From assembly GCA_016871335.1 (NCBI GenBank), contig VFZF01000004.1, positions 124,001-188,000 of the forward strand: a DNA stretch of 64,000 bases. The letters are read 5' to 3'. The position numbers were made by a program, and so were the translations under genes. This document shows positions 49,891-59,319 of this stretch, piece by piece. Position 1 is the stretch's first letter. Each line of letters begins with the position of its first letter. The notes beneath the pieces are model-generated. The model saw only the letters and a program-made list of their open reading frames with translations. It ran no database searches and was not told the DNA's origin. Source of the stretch: Acidimicrobiia bacterium. GTDB taxonomy: Bacteria > Acidobacteriota > Vicinamibacteria > Vicinamibacterales > SCN-69-37.

Positions 49891-51126
49891 GTGCAGATTC
49901 CCCGAAGTCTCGTCGTTGTGGTGCTGGTCGCGGTTGTGGCCGGCGTGTGGTGGTGGATGGGCCGGTCGTCGGACGGCATCGAGGTGCAAGTCGCGACGGT
50001 GCAACGTGTGCCTGAGTTGAAGTCCTACGTGACCGCCTCGGGAGAAATCGTCGCGACAAAATTCGCCGACCTTGGGTCGTCGGTCATGGGACGCGTGGTG
50101 AGCCTCAACGTGCGGGAGGGGGATCGCGTCACGGCCGGTCAGGTGCTGGCGCGGATCGACCCGGTGCAGGCCGAGAGCGCGGTGGCGGCTGCAAGTGCCG
50201 CGGTGCAGGCGCTTGAAGCCGACGCTGCCGGCGCAGACAACGCCGTGGCGGCGACCCTGGCCGAGGTCAATGCGGCACAGGCCCGCCAGGTGCAGGCCGA
50301 TCAGACATTGCAGCGGACGAAGGATTTGTCGGCGTCCGGGCTGACGTCCAAGGCCGAACTGGATGCGGCCACGGCGGCGGCGGACACGGCCACCGCCCAA
50401 GTCGCGGCGGCCCGAGCGGCACTCGCGCGCGCTGAACAGTCCAGGGATGCGGCGCGGCGACGCGTGACCCAGGGCCTCGCTGAAACCGCGCGGGTGCGCG
50501 ACCAGTTGGCGAAGACCTCGATCACGGCGCCGATCGACGGGGTGATCACCCGTCTGTCGGTGGAAGAGGGCGAGATGGTCGTGATGGGCGTGCAGAATCA
50601 GCCCGGCTCGATCCTCATGACGATCTCGGACCTGAGCGCCATCAATGCGGAGGTGAAAGTGGCCGAAGCCGATGTGCTCCGGCTCGCGCTGGAAAACCCC
50701 GCGACGGTATCACTCGATGCGCTGGCGGGCCGGGCGTTCACCGGGCGTGTCGTCGAGATTGGCGCGAGCGCGTTGCCTCAGTCCGGCGCGCAGGCCGCGG
50801 CCCGTGAGTTCAAGGTGACGGTCCGGTTGGAAGGTGCGATCGCGCAGCTGCGTCCGGGTCTCACCTGCGATACCGAGATTCTCGTCGCGTCACGGCAGAA
50901 CGTCCTCGCCGTACCACTACAAGCCGTCGTACAACGGGACGGACGCAGCGGAGTGTTTGTCGTGCGGGACGGCCGGGCTGCGTTCACGCCGGTCACCACC
51001 GGGCTCATCGGGGGCCTGACGATCGAGGTGGACGGCCTCTCCGAGGGCGCCACGATCGTCGCCGGCCCGTTCCAGACCCTGCGCGACCTGGTTGACGATT
51101 CTGCGGTCCGCGTCGGAGGCGCGTGA
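49891..51126 (+). CDS. Membrane-fusion (HlyD/MacA-like) efflux adaptor
   Basis: 411 residues, GTG start. An N-terminal membrane anchor (SLVVVVLVAVVAGVWWWMG), a split biotinyl-lipoyl domain (GSSVMGRVVSLNVREGDRVTAGQVLARID and ITAPIDGVITRLSVEEGEMV), a long Ala-rich coiled-coil hairpin (about 105-200) and beta-barrel/membrane-proximal parts with VPLQAVVQRDG. It would join the MacB-type permeases to an outer-membrane channel. It is divergent from them, and neither an ATPase nor an outer-membrane protein is near. Confidence 0.9.
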   Translation: MQIPRSLVVVVLVAVVAGVWWWMGRSSDGIEVQVATVQRVPELKSYVTASGEIVATKFADLGSSVMGRVVSLNVREGDRVTAGQVLARIDPVQAESAVAAASAAVQALEADAAGADNAVAATLAEVNAAQARQVQADQTLQRTKDLSASGLTSKAELDAATAAADTATAQVAAARAALARAEQSRDAARRRVTQGLAETARVRDQLAKTSITAPIDGVITRLSVEEGEMVVMGVQNQPGSILMTISDLSAINAEVKVAEADVLRLALENPATVSLDALAGRAFTGRVVEIGASALPQSGAQAAAREFKVTVRLEGAIAQLRPGLTCDTEILVASRQNVLAVPLQAVVQRDGRSGVFVVRDGRAAFTPVTTGLIGGLTIEVDGLSEGATIVAGPFQTLRDLVDDSAVRVGGA

Positions 51127-51141
51127 TAGGCTCTCGCCTGC

Positions 51142-52224
51142 GTGCACTCCCCAGTTGAATTTGCTCCCCCCGTCGTGAAGATGGCCCTCGAAAAACGCGT
51201 CAAGGCGTATTTCGGCGATCGACCCACCCAGGATCACCCCGTCATGTACTTCAAGGCGGCCCTCTGCATCGGCGGGGTCGCGCTGGGGTACTACTGGCTG
51301 GTCTTCAACGTGGAGAGCTGGCCTGAGGGGATTCTCGCGGGACTGTGCCTGGCCTTCTCCATGATTGGTGTCGGCTTCAACGTGCAGCACGATGCCAACC
51401 ACGGCGGCTTTTCTCGTCATCGCTGGGTGAACCGCTCGCTCGGATTTACACTCGACCTGCTGGGTGCCAGCTCGTACTTCTGGGCCGACAAACACAACCA
51501 CAATCATCACGTCTACACGAACGAGTCACTGGAGGACGCCGACATCCAGCTGGGCGGACTCGCCCGGATGAGCGCCGATCACGAGTGGAAACCGGCGCAC
51601 CGGTACCAGCACATCTATCTGTGGCTGCTCTATTGCGGCATCCACGTGCGGTATCTCTACAGCGACATCCAGCGCCTGATGTTCGGCAAAAACGACGGCC
51701 TGACCGCCCCGTACCCGAAGGGCGCCCACATGGCCGCGCTGATCGGCGGCAAAATCTTCTTTGTGACCGTCGCGTTCATCATCCCGATGCAGTACTACTC
51801 GGTGGGACGCGTGTTCGGCACCTACGTTGCCGTCTCGATGGTGATCGGCCTGGTCTTCGGGCTGGTGTTCCAGTCGGCGCACAGCGTGGACAACGTGGAA
51901 CACCCGGTGGTGAGCGACGGCACGAAGCGCGCGGAATGGGTGGTGCACCAGATTCGCACCACGTCGAATTTTGCGACCGAGAACCGCGTGCTGACGTTTT
52001 TCTTCGGCGGCTTGAACTACCAGCGGGAACATCACCTGTTCCCGAAGATTTCACACGTGCACTATCCGGCGTTGTCGACGATCGTCAAGGACGTGTGCGA
52101 CGAACACGGCGTCAAGTACTGTGAGTTCCCCACATTCACCGGCGCCGTGCTCTCACACTACCGCTGGGTGCGTTCGCTGCGCACGGTTCCCGCACCTGCT
52201 TCTTTTCCTGCAACGTCAACCTGA
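51142..52224 (+). CDS. Membrane fatty acid desaturase
   Basis: 360 residues, GTG start after TAGGCT by 9 bases. The three histidine boxes are HDANHGG, HNHNHH and QREHHLFP; the third begins with Gln, as in front-end (delta-6/linoleoyl-type) desaturases. There are four to six membrane helices. It inserts double bonds in membrane acyl chains using O2 and an electron donor. No cytochrome b5 domain is fused. It is 15 bases after the membrane-fusion gene. Confidence 0.92.
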   Translation: MHSPVEFAPPVVKMALEKRVKAYFGDRPTQDHPVMYFKAALCIGGVALGYYWLVFNVESWPEGILAGLCLAFSMIGVGFNVQHDANHGGFSRHRWVNRSLGFTLDLLGASSYFWADKHNHNHHVYTNESLEDADIQLGGLARMSADHEWKPAHRYQHIYLWLLYCGIHVRYLYSDIQRLMFGKNDGLTAPYPKGAHMAALIGGKIFFVTVAFIIPMQYYSVGRVFGTYVAVSMVIGLVFGLVFQSAHSVDNVEHPVVSDGTKRAEWVVHQIRTTSNFATENRVLTFFFGGLNYQREHHLFPKISHVHYPALSTIVKDVCDEHGVKYCEFPTFTGAVLSHYRWVRSLRTVPAPASFPATST

Positions 52225-52320
52225 ACGTTGAGTTGGACGGCTCCGGCGCAGACGCGACGGCGAGTGGATTAAACTCAATCCATCCCTGCCAGCAAACGAA
52301 AACCCTCCCCGAAACACTTT

Positions 52321-55155
52321 TTACTGCACACGCCCAGCGCCGGGGTCGGGCCGCACAACAATTACGGAATTGACCACCTGATCGCCGATCGTGAGTTTCA
52401 CGCGATAGGTCCCTGGGCCCGCGGCCGAGCCGCCGCCACCACCGCGAGCGCCACGGCCTGCCTGCGGCGCCATCGGAGGCGGCGCATCGGGATCTGCTGC
52501 GGCAGCCGCGGCTCCACGGCCTCCACGCGCGCCACCCCGTCCGCCGCCCCCGCCGGGCGCGGCGAAGGACAACGGCCAGAAGTAGCGGTTGATGCCCTGC
52601 TTCACCGGAATGTCGGTCGTGAACGTCTGCGCGCCGTCGCTGCTGGTGATCTCGACCTTCGCGGGTCCTTCAGGCGCGCGGCCCACATAGAAGCTGACCG
52701 TCGCCGAGTTCCTGATCTCGGTCGGCGAGTTGAGCGGCGCACTCTGCGACATCGTCAGCGGATTCCGGCCCTGGAACACGAGATGGCCACGCGTGGCCCC
52801 ACGGCTCACCGCCTTCCAGATCGTCGCCACACGGTTGCTGAACGCATGCGCATTCGACGCGAGCACGGCCGGCGTCAGCTGCTGCAACGGCGTGATGTCA
52901 TCAAGAATCCAGAGGCTGCGACCGTGGGTGCCCGCGATCAGGTCGTTGTCCCTCGGGTGAATCACCAGATCGTGCACGGCCACCGTCGGCATGCCGGTCA
53001 TCATCTTGTGCCACGCGCCTCCGCCATCAATCGACGCATACACGCCGAACTCGGTGCCGACAAACAGGAGGTTCGGATTTTTCAGGTCCTCCTTCACGAC
53101 GTACACCGGATCACGCTGCGGCAGATTCGCCGTGATGTTGGTCCAGGTCGCACCAACATCCGTCGTCTTCAGCACGTAGGGCTTGAAGTTGCCGGTGCGA
53201 TGGCCGTCAAACGAGACGTACGCCGTGCCTGCGTCAAAGTGCGACGGCTCAACCCGGCTCACCCACGTTCTGGCCGGCACCATGGTCGCCGGAATATTGC
53301 TGCGCACGTTGGTCCACGTGGTGCCGCCATCCCGCGTCACCTGCACATTCCCATCGTCGGTTCCCGCCCAGATGATGCCGGGACGTACCGGCGACTCGAC
53401 CACGGTGATGAGTGTGGCGTGCGTCTCCGCACCGCCGCGCTCGCCCATGAACCCCGGAGGCGCGGGCGTCGTGTAGTCGGGATCCTTCGTCGAGAGATCG
53501 GGACTGATGATCGACCAGCTCTCACCACGATCGGTGCTGCGGAACAGATAGTTGCTGCCGAGATAGACGATCTTGGAATCGTGCGGCGAAAGAATCAGCG
53601 GGGAGCTCCAGTTGTAGCGGAAGCTGGGCGCTGCGCCTTCACGCTTCGTGACCTCTTGAAAATTGAGAATTGTCGGCTGCCGCGGCGTCACCGACGTACC
53701 CGTCTGCCGGAACTCCGCATCAAGACGACGAACGCTGCCGTTCTGTGTCTCGGTAAACACCGTCGTCCAATCCTCGGGATCCACGGTGGTGTGGAAGCCG
53801 TCACCCGAGTGAAACTTCCACCAGTGGTCGGTCAGGATGCCGTTGTAGTCGCGGCTGTTGCTCGGGCCGCCCCAGTTGCCGCTGTCCTGCAGGCCGCCAT
53901 AGATGTAGTACGGGTCGCGATTGTCGACCGTGATCGCGTAGTACTGCCCGATGTCCATGTTGTCGAACATGATGAAGTTGTAGCCGCGGTCATACGTGAC
54001 CGAGGCGCCCTTGTCGTTGCCGATGTAAAACCGGTCGCTGTTGGCCGGGTCGATCCACATCGCATGGAAGTCGCCTTCGATGCCGGTCAGTGAACGCGCA
54101 AACGTGCGGCCCCCGTCCTCGGACACCCGCGCCGGCACTTCCATCACATAGAGCCGGTTCGGATCGTTTGGATCGAGTTGAATGTGGCTGTAATAAAACG
54201 GCCGGCTGTTGGTGGTGTTGACGTATGCCCACGTGGCACCCGCGTCTTCCGAGCGATAGATGCCGGCACCCGGCACTTTCAGGTCGTTGCTGCGCGTGGC
54301 TTCGACAATAGCCGAGATGATGCGTGGGTTCTTGCGATGGACGGTGAGGCCGACCTTGCCGATGTTGCCGGTGGGCAGGCCGTTGGTCAGTTTCGTCCAG
54401 CTGTCACCGCCGTTGGTGGATTTGTAGATGCCGCCGTTCGTACCACCGCTCTCGAAGATGTAGGGACGCCGGAGGCGTTCCCAGAGACCCGCGTAAAGGA
54501 TGTTCGGGTTGCTGGGATCCATCATGATGTCGCTGGCGCCGGTGCGGTCGTCCGTGGGCAGGCCGTTCGTCAGCTTCCGCCACGACTTGCCGCCGTCAGT
54601 GGTCTTGTAGATGCCGCGTTCCGGATTGTGATCCCAGAGATGCCCCTGCGCGGCGACGTAGACGATGTCGGGGTTGGTCGGATGGGCGATGACCTTGCCG
54701 ATGTGGTGTGTCTCCGGCAGGCCCATGTTGGTGAACGTCTTGCCGCCATCAGTGGACTTGTAGACGCCATCCCCCCACGACACGCTGTTGCGCACGCAGT
54801 CTTCGCCGGTGCCGACCCACACGATGTCCGGGTTCGGCTGGAAGATCGCGACGTCGCCAATCGACGCGACCGGATAGTCGTTGAAGATGGGCGTAAAAGT
54901 CGTGCCGGCGTTCGTGGACTTCCACACGCCGCCCGAGGCAGACGCGACGTACACGATGGCGGGATTGGCCTCCACCGCCTCGATGTCGGAGATGCGGCCC
55001 GACATGTTCGCCGGGCCAATGTTGCGCCACTGCAACTGTCCAAACAGTGACTCAGCCGTCGGCGCCGGCGGCGCCTGGGCGAAGGGACTGGAGACCAGTA
55101 CAGCGGCGAGAAGGACCAACAGACCTGCGGCAAGGGCGATTCGTGAGCGGTGCAT
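52321..55155 (-). CDS. Secreted BNR/sortilin-like beta-propeller protein, complete
   Basis: 944 residues with a signal peptide (IALAAGLLVLLAAVLVSSPFAQ). It contains repeated Asp-boxes (KSTNAGTTF, KSTDGGKTF, KTTDGGKSW, RSEDAGATW, RSTDRGESW) forming two propellers. It has the characteristic GPANMSGRISDIEAVEANPAIVYVASASGGVWKS-type opening, given here in pieces (GPANMSGRISDIE, VYVASASGGVWKS). A Gly/Arg/Ala-rich linker near 885-930 precedes a C-terminal beta domain. Same family as the genes at both window edges. Ligand unknown. Confidence 0.9.
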   Translation of the reverse strand: MHRSRIALAAGLLVLLAAVLVSSPFAQAPPAPTAESLFGQLQWRNIGPANMSGRISDIEAVEANPAIVYVASASGGVWKSTNAGTTFTPIFNDYPVASIGDVAIFQPNPDIVWVGTGEDCVRNSVSWGDGVYKSTDGGKTFTNMGLPETHHIGKVIAHPTNPDIVYVAAQGHLWDHNPERGIYKTTDGGKSWRKLTNGLPTDDRTGASDIMMDPSNPNILYAGLWERLRRPYIFESGGTNGGIYKSTNGGDSWTKLTNGLPTGNIGKVGLTVHRKNPRIISAIVEATRSNDLKVPGAGIYRSEDAGATWAYVNTTNSRPFYYSHIQLDPNDPNRLYVMEVPARVSEDGGRTFARSLTGIEGDFHAMWIDPANSDRFYIGNDKGASVTYDRGYNFIMFDNMDIGQYYAITVDNRDPYYIYGGLQDSGNWGGPSNSRDYNGILTDHWWKFHSGDGFHTTVDPEDWTTVFTETQNGSVRRLDAEFRQTGTSVTPRQPTILNFQEVTKREGAAPSFRYNWSSPLILSPHDSKIVYLGSNYLFRSTDRGESWSIISPDLSTKDPDYTTPAPPGFMGERGGAETHATLITVVESPVRPGIIWAGTDDGNVQVTRDGGTTWTNVRSNIPATMVPARTWVSRVEPSHFDAGTAYVSFDGHRTGNFKPYVLKTTDVGATWTNITANLPQRDPVYVVKEDLKNPNLLFVGTEFGVYASIDGGGAWHKMMTGMPTVAVHDLVIHPRDNDLIAGTHGRSLWILDDITPLQQLTPAVLASNAHAFSNRVATIWKAVSRGATRGHLVFQGRNPLTMSQSAPLNSPTEIRNSATVSFYVGRAPEGPAKVEITSSDGAQTFTTDIPVKQGINRYFWPLSFAAPGGGGGRGGARGGRGAAAAAADPDAPPPMAPQAGRGARGGGGGSAAGPGTYRVKLTIGDQVVNSVIVVRPDPGAGRVQ

Positions 55156-55226
55156 GCGCGCAAGATAACACGCATCAGTCCGCAGTCCGCAGTCCGGAAG
55201 GCCTCGCGAACGCCGAATGGTTCGGG

Positions 55227-55268
55227 AGATGTCAGATGGTAGATGTCAGATAGTAGATGTCAGATGGT
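55227..55268. repeat. 14-bp minisatellite (three units) carrying a start codon
   Basis: AGATGTCAGATGGT at 55227-55240, AGATGTCAGATAGT at 55241-55254 and AGATGTCAGATGGT at 55255-55268. The ATG of the PHP gene (55264-55266) lies in the third unit, and another in-frame ATG (55243) in the second. The core matches the minisatellite at 13735-13796 on the other strand. Confidence 0.9.
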
Positions 55269-56337
55269 AGACCTGAACATCTTCGTAAGCGGGCTGCTTG
55301 ATGACCTGGCGTCGATCCAGACGTCGGTGTACCCGAGGCGGGCCTATGAGCGGGCCGCCAGGAAGATTGCGCTGTTGCCAGAGCGGCTGTCGTCATCGAC
55401 CATCCTGCCTGACGTCGGCAAGACGGCCACCGCGGTGATTCGGGAAGTGCTGGCCACCGGGGACTCGACGACGGTGGCGAAGGCGGTTGCGCAGAGTGGA
55501 CGGATGCCGGACGTCGAACAGCGCCGGGCCCGCCGTGATGGGTTCATGAGTCTGGCGGTGGCGCGATTGGTGTTGGAGGATGCCAGTCTCGAAGGTGTCG
55601 GCCTCGCCGACTACCGGGGCGACTTTCAGATGCACTCGCAGTGGAGCGACGGCCAGCGGTCGATCGCCGAGATGGCGCTCGCCTGTGCCGACCGCGGCTA
55701 CTCGCATATGGCGGTGACCGACCACACCGACGGGCTCGCGATCACGCGCGGTCTGTCGACCGCCGGCATGTCGGCGCAACACCGCGAAACTGACGCGATC
55801 AACGAAGCCACCGCCGGCAAGTTCCTCGTCATCAAAGGGATTGAAGCGAACATCCTCGCTGACGGGACGGTGGATGTTCCCCAGGCCTCCTTGAAAACCA
55901 GGAGGCCCTACTGCGTGCCACAGTTGGTGCTTGCTGCGCCGCATTCGAAGCTGGATAGCGACGAGAACCAGACGTCGCGACTGTTGCGGGCAGTCGCGAC
56001 GCCCGGGGTCCACATCCTGGCGCATCCGAGTGGACGCAAGTTCGGCAAACGCGATGGGCTGCAGGTGGACTGGGCTCGGGTCTTCGCAGCAGCGGCCGCC
56101 GCCAACGTCGCAATCGAAATCGACGGCGACCCGTCACGTCAGGATCTGCCTTACGCCCTCGCGCGCCAGGCCTTCGATGCCGGCTGCCTCATCGCCATCG
56201 ACAGCGACGCCCACGACACCGACGAACTCGTCTTCGCCGAAATCGCCCTCGCCCACGCCCGCCTCGCCGGCATCCCAGCCTCCCGCGTCATCAACACCTG
56301 GTCGACGAAGAAACTGCTGAGCTGGCTGAAGCGTTAA
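55264..56337 (+). CDS. PHP-domain protein with PolX-like N-terminus, no polymerase domain
   Basis: 357 residues from ATG 55264. The N-terminal 80 residues (LLDDLASIQTSVYPRRAYERAARKI) resemble the helix-hairpin-helix start of bacterial PolX. The C-terminal PHP phosphoesterase domain carries the metal motifs FQMHSQWSDG (HxH-like, with Q-M-H), VTDHTDG, GIEANI, HPSG and IDSDAHD. The nucleotidyltransferase palm that lies between them in PolX is absent. Probably a metal-dependent phosphatase or nuclease. Both candidate start codons lie in a minisatellite. Confidence 0.85.
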   Translation: MVDLNIFVSGLLDDLASIQTSVYPRRAYERAARKIALLPERLSSSTILPDVGKTATAVIREVLATGDSTTVAKAVAQSGRMPDVEQRRARRDGFMSLAVARLVLEDASLEGVGLADYRGDFQMHSQWSDGQRSIAEMALACADRGYSHMAVTDHTDGLAITRGLSTAGMSAQHRETDAINEATAGKFLVIKGIEANILADGTVDVPQASLKTRRPYCVPQLVLAAPHSKLDSDENQTSRLLRAVATPGVHILAHPSGRKFGKRDGLQVDWARVFAAAAAANVAIEIDGDPSRQDLPYALARQAFDAGCLIAIDSDAHDTDELVFAEIALAHARLAGIPASRVINTWSTKKLLSWLKR

Positions 56338-57035
56338 CGCCGATAGCGCCGATCCCAGCCGCCGCCGAAGTCCACGTACTCGTTGAGCGCGGCCATGATG
56401 TCATCGGGGCCGAAGTCATACGGCACACGCCGATCGAAGCGGATGTTGAAGCGCGAGCCGCCATGTTGACGTCGAACAAACACGCGCTCCTCCTTGTACT
56501 GCGACAACCGTTCCCGCTCGATCAGGATGCGGTGATTCTCGCGCTCGCGCCACCGGCGCAGCTCGTTGAGCTCACGTTCGAGCTGGCGGCGACGATTGCG
56601 ATCGGGCTCGTCGCGGATGCGGCGTTCGAGTGAGCGCTCGCGCTCGGTCTTTTCGATCAGCGGAATGTGCACCGTGGTATCGGTGTCATCGAAGAACGTC
56701 CCATAGCCGCCGCCGTCCAGCTGGAACTCGATCAGGTCATCCTTCACCTTCACGAGGGTGACGACGGCGGTGTCACCAGCACGGAGGGAGACACCATAAC
56801 GGCGCAGGTCGTCGCGATAGCGGCCGACATCAAGGTCGCGCCGTGACTGCGGATACACGTTCACGCCGTCCTTCGTCCCCGGCATGTCGATGCGCACTGT
56901 GACACGGCGCCCTTCGAAGAAGTCCTTGAGCATCGCCTCGCGCGACGACCGCTCAGGCGCGGCCGTCGGAGCGGCGACGAGGATGGTTGAAACAAGTGCG
57001 AATGCGAACAGTGGAACCACGAATCTACGAGCCAT
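56334..57035 (-). CDS. Secreted protein of unknown function with a charged coiled coil
   Basis: 233 residues from ATG 57035, with GGAGG 5 bases upstream. A signal peptide (VVPLFAFALVSTILVAAPTAA) is followed by a small beta domain (GRRVTVRIDMPGTKDGVNVYP, GDTAVVTLVKVKDDLIEFQLDG). A very Arg/Glu-rich helix (RERSLERRIRDEPDRNRRRQ) leads to a C-terminal FNIRFDRRVPYDFGPDDIMAALNEYVDF. I do not recognise the family. It converges on the PHP gene with overlapping stops. Confidence 0.65.
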   Translation of the reverse strand: MARRFVVPLFAFALVSTILVAAPTAAPERSSREAMLKDFFEGRRVTVRIDMPGTKDGVNVYPQSRRDLDVGRYRDDLRRYGVSLRAGDTAVVTLVKVKDDLIEFQLDGGGYGTFFDDTDTTVHIPLIEKTERERSLERRIRDEPDRNRRRQLERELNELRRWRERENHRILIERERLSQYKEERVFVRRQHGGSRFNIRFDRRVPYDFGPDDIMAALNEYVDFGGGWDRRYRR

Positions 57036-57186
57036 ACCGGCCTCCGCCCGCCCTTGGTGCAAGCGAAATGCCAAGTCACTCTCAGAGGAGAAACCGGCCC
57101 ACCAGTCAGGACTGTGTCACCAAATCAGTACAGAGCTCCCGCCCCAAGGGCTGAAGCCCTTGGGCTCCATTCGGCCCCCTGGACCC

Positions 57187-59250
57187 TCAGCGATCGATCG
57201 TCGGCACAGCGCTCTTGCTCTCCGGCGTCCGGTACTTCTCGAACCACGCCATCAGGTAGAGCTGCTGCAGCAGCTGATGTGAGGGCCGGCGCCAGCCGTG
57301 GAACTCTTCCGGCATGCGCACGAGTAGGGTGTCGGCCTTCCGCAGCACCTTGAGCGCGCGGTAGTACTCCTCACTCTGCGTCATCGGCGTGCGCAGGTCC
57401 TCCTCCCCCGTCATCACCATCGTCGGCGTCGTGACGTTGGCGACGTAGTGCAGCGGCGAGCGCACGGCGTACTCCATCGGGTCTTCCCAGGGATACTTCT
57501 GGAACTGGTTGTACCAGCTGATGCCGTCAGTGGTGCCGACGAAGGAGTGCCAGTTGATGACGGGACGCATCGAGACGGCCGCGCGGAATCGATTCGTGTG
57601 GCCGACGATCCACGCCGTGAGGACGCCACCGCCTGAGCCACCGGTCACAAACAGATTCGACTGATCGATCCAGCCTTTTGCGACCGCCGCATCCACACTG
57701 GCCATCAGGTCGTCGTAGTCCTTGCCGGGATAACTGTGCTGGATGCCGTTGACGAAATCCTGACCGTAGCCCGTGGACCCGCGCGGATTCGTCCACAACA
57801 CCGCGTAGCCATTGGCGGCGAAGTTCTGATACGCCCAGTTCCAGCCGACCGAATACATGCTCCACGGTCCCCCGTGGATCCAGAGCAGCATCGGATACTT
57901 CTTCGCCGGATCGAAGTTCCCGGGCTTCATCAGCCAGCCCTGCACCTTCAGGCCATCCTTCGACGTCGCCCAGATCTCCTCGGCGTCCGCAATCGCGCGG
58001 TCACCAAGAACGTCCTTGTTGACGTCCACGAGCACCTTCATGTCGGCGGGCTTCGACATCGGGAACGAGACGAGCACGCCGGGTTCCGTCACGTGCCCGC
58101 GCACGGCCGCGGCGGTGCCGTTCTTCGCGATGGACACCGACGTCAGCACGTGTTTGCCAACGGTGATTTTCCTCGGCGGCACACCGATGTCGGCGGCGAC
58201 GAAGTACGTGTTCTCCTCGCCGAGTTCCTGCATCGAGTAATACACGCCGGACCCGTCGGGCGCCCACTGCACGTTCGATGGGGAGCTGGGCAGGCTGCCG
58301 GCCCACAGGCGCTGCCGCTTCCCTGTCGTGTCCATGATGTAGAGGCTCGAGAGATGGCTCGTGAAGTTCTGCTGGTCGAACCCCGTGTACGCGATCCACG
58401 TGCCATCAGGCGATGCCAGCGGCGATCCGTCCGGGCCCCGGCGGTCGGTCAGCTGGGTCACGTTGAGCGATGCGAGGTTGATGGCGTAGACCTCCGAGTC
58501 ACCGCGCAGGTACTCGGCATCCGGCTTCCGAATCCCGGACACAAACATCGTCTTGCCATCCGCCGACCACGACGGTCCGCTGTGGTTGTAGTTGCCGGAG
58601 GTGACCTGTCGCGGCGTGCCGCCGACCGTGGCATCCACAGTGAAGACGTGTGTGTAGCCCTTGACCGTGGGCCCCGATCCGTCCGCCGCCCACGATGGGC
58701 GATCGACGACGACGGCTCCGCGGGCGAGCTGGGCGCCGCGCGGAACCGGTGGGAGACGCACGGGCAACACGGGGGTTTCGTCGGGCAGGAACGCGGTGAA
58801 CGCGATCTGCGAGCTGTCGGGTGACCACTCGACACCTCCGGGGGCGCGATCAAATCGCGTCAACTGCAGGGTTTCGCGGGTGTCCACCCACATCACGTGC
58901 AACTGCGTGGAGCCGGACCGGTTCGACAGGAACGCAATGCGTTTGCCGTCCGGCGACCAGACCGGCGCCGTGTCATTGAACGCGCCGTCGGTCAATTGCC
59001 GCAGCCGCGACCCGTCCACGCCAACCACCCACAAATTGGACGCCCCCTGGTCGCGCATGATGTCGACAAAGCCGCGGGAAAACAGCACGGTCGTGCCATC
59101 CGGAGAGATCCGGGGATTGGAGACCGACTCCATGTCAAAGAACGTGGACTTGTCGAGGAGCTTCTTCGCGGGAGCCTGGGCGGCGTCCGGCACGGTGGCG
59201 AAGGATGCGGCAAACACGCTGACGGCAACGACGAGGCGAAACAGACGCAT
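57187..59250 (-). CDS. S9-family (prolyl oligopeptidase/DPP-like) serine peptidase, secreted
   Basis: 687 residues with a signal peptide. The N-terminal seven-bladed propeller (about 40-400) has WD/TolB-like blades (APVWSPDGKRIAFLSNRSG, GPSWSADGKTMFVSG). The C-terminal alpha/beta-hydrolase is complete: nucleophile Ser in VTGGSGGGVLTAW, Asp in GEEDLRTP and His in EEFHGW. It would cut oligopeptides outside the cytoplasm. GGAGG precedes the ATG. It is divergent from the sterol desaturase gene. Confidence 0.92.
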   Translation of the reverse strand: MRLFRLVVAVSVFAASFATVPDAAQAPAKKLLDKSTFFDMESVSNPRISPDGTTVLFSRGFVDIMRDQGASNLWVVGVDGSRLRQLTDGAFNDTAPVWSPDGKRIAFLSNRSGSTQLHVMWVDTRETLQLTRFDRAPGGVEWSPDSSQIAFTAFLPDETPVLPVRLPPVPRGAQLARGAVVVDRPSWAADGSGPTVKGYTHVFTVDATVGGTPRQVTSGNYNHSGPSWSADGKTMFVSGIRKPDAEYLRGDSEVYAINLASLNVTQLTDRRGPDGSPLASPDGTWIAYTGFDQQNFTSHLSSLYIMDTTGKRQRLWAGSLPSSPSNVQWAPDGSGVYYSMQELGEENTYFVAADIGVPPRKITVGKHVLTSVSIAKNGTAAAVRGHVTEPGVLVSFPMSKPADMKVLVDVNKDVLGDRAIADAEEIWATSKDGLKVQGWLMKPGNFDPAKKYPMLLWIHGGPWSMYSVGWNWAYQNFAANGYAVLWTNPRGSTGYGQDFVNGIQHSYPGKDYDDLMASVDAAVAKGWIDQSNLFVTGGSGGGVLTAWIVGHTNRFRAAVSMRPVINWHSFVGTTDGISWYNQFQKYPWEDPMEYAVRSPLHYVANVTTPTMVMTGEEDLRTPMTQSEEYYRALKVLRKADTLLVRMPEEFHGWRRPSHQLLQQLYLMAWFEKYRTPESKSAVPTIDR

Positions 59251-59283
59251 GGGGGACCTCCTGGGGCGGGCACAGTCTACCTT

Positions 59284-59305
59284 GGGCGGGTGGGCGGGTG
59301 GGTGG
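59284..59305 (+). promoter_or_regulatory. G-quadruplex-prone G-runs upstream of the sterol desaturase
   Basis: Five G-runs separated by single bases (GGGCGGGTGGGCGGG then TGGGTGG), a canonical quadruplex pattern with one-base loops. It lies just upstream of the -10 TACACT (59308-59313) where a -35 box would sit. Confidence 0.6.
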
Positions 59306-59319
59306 ATTACACTGCCGCC

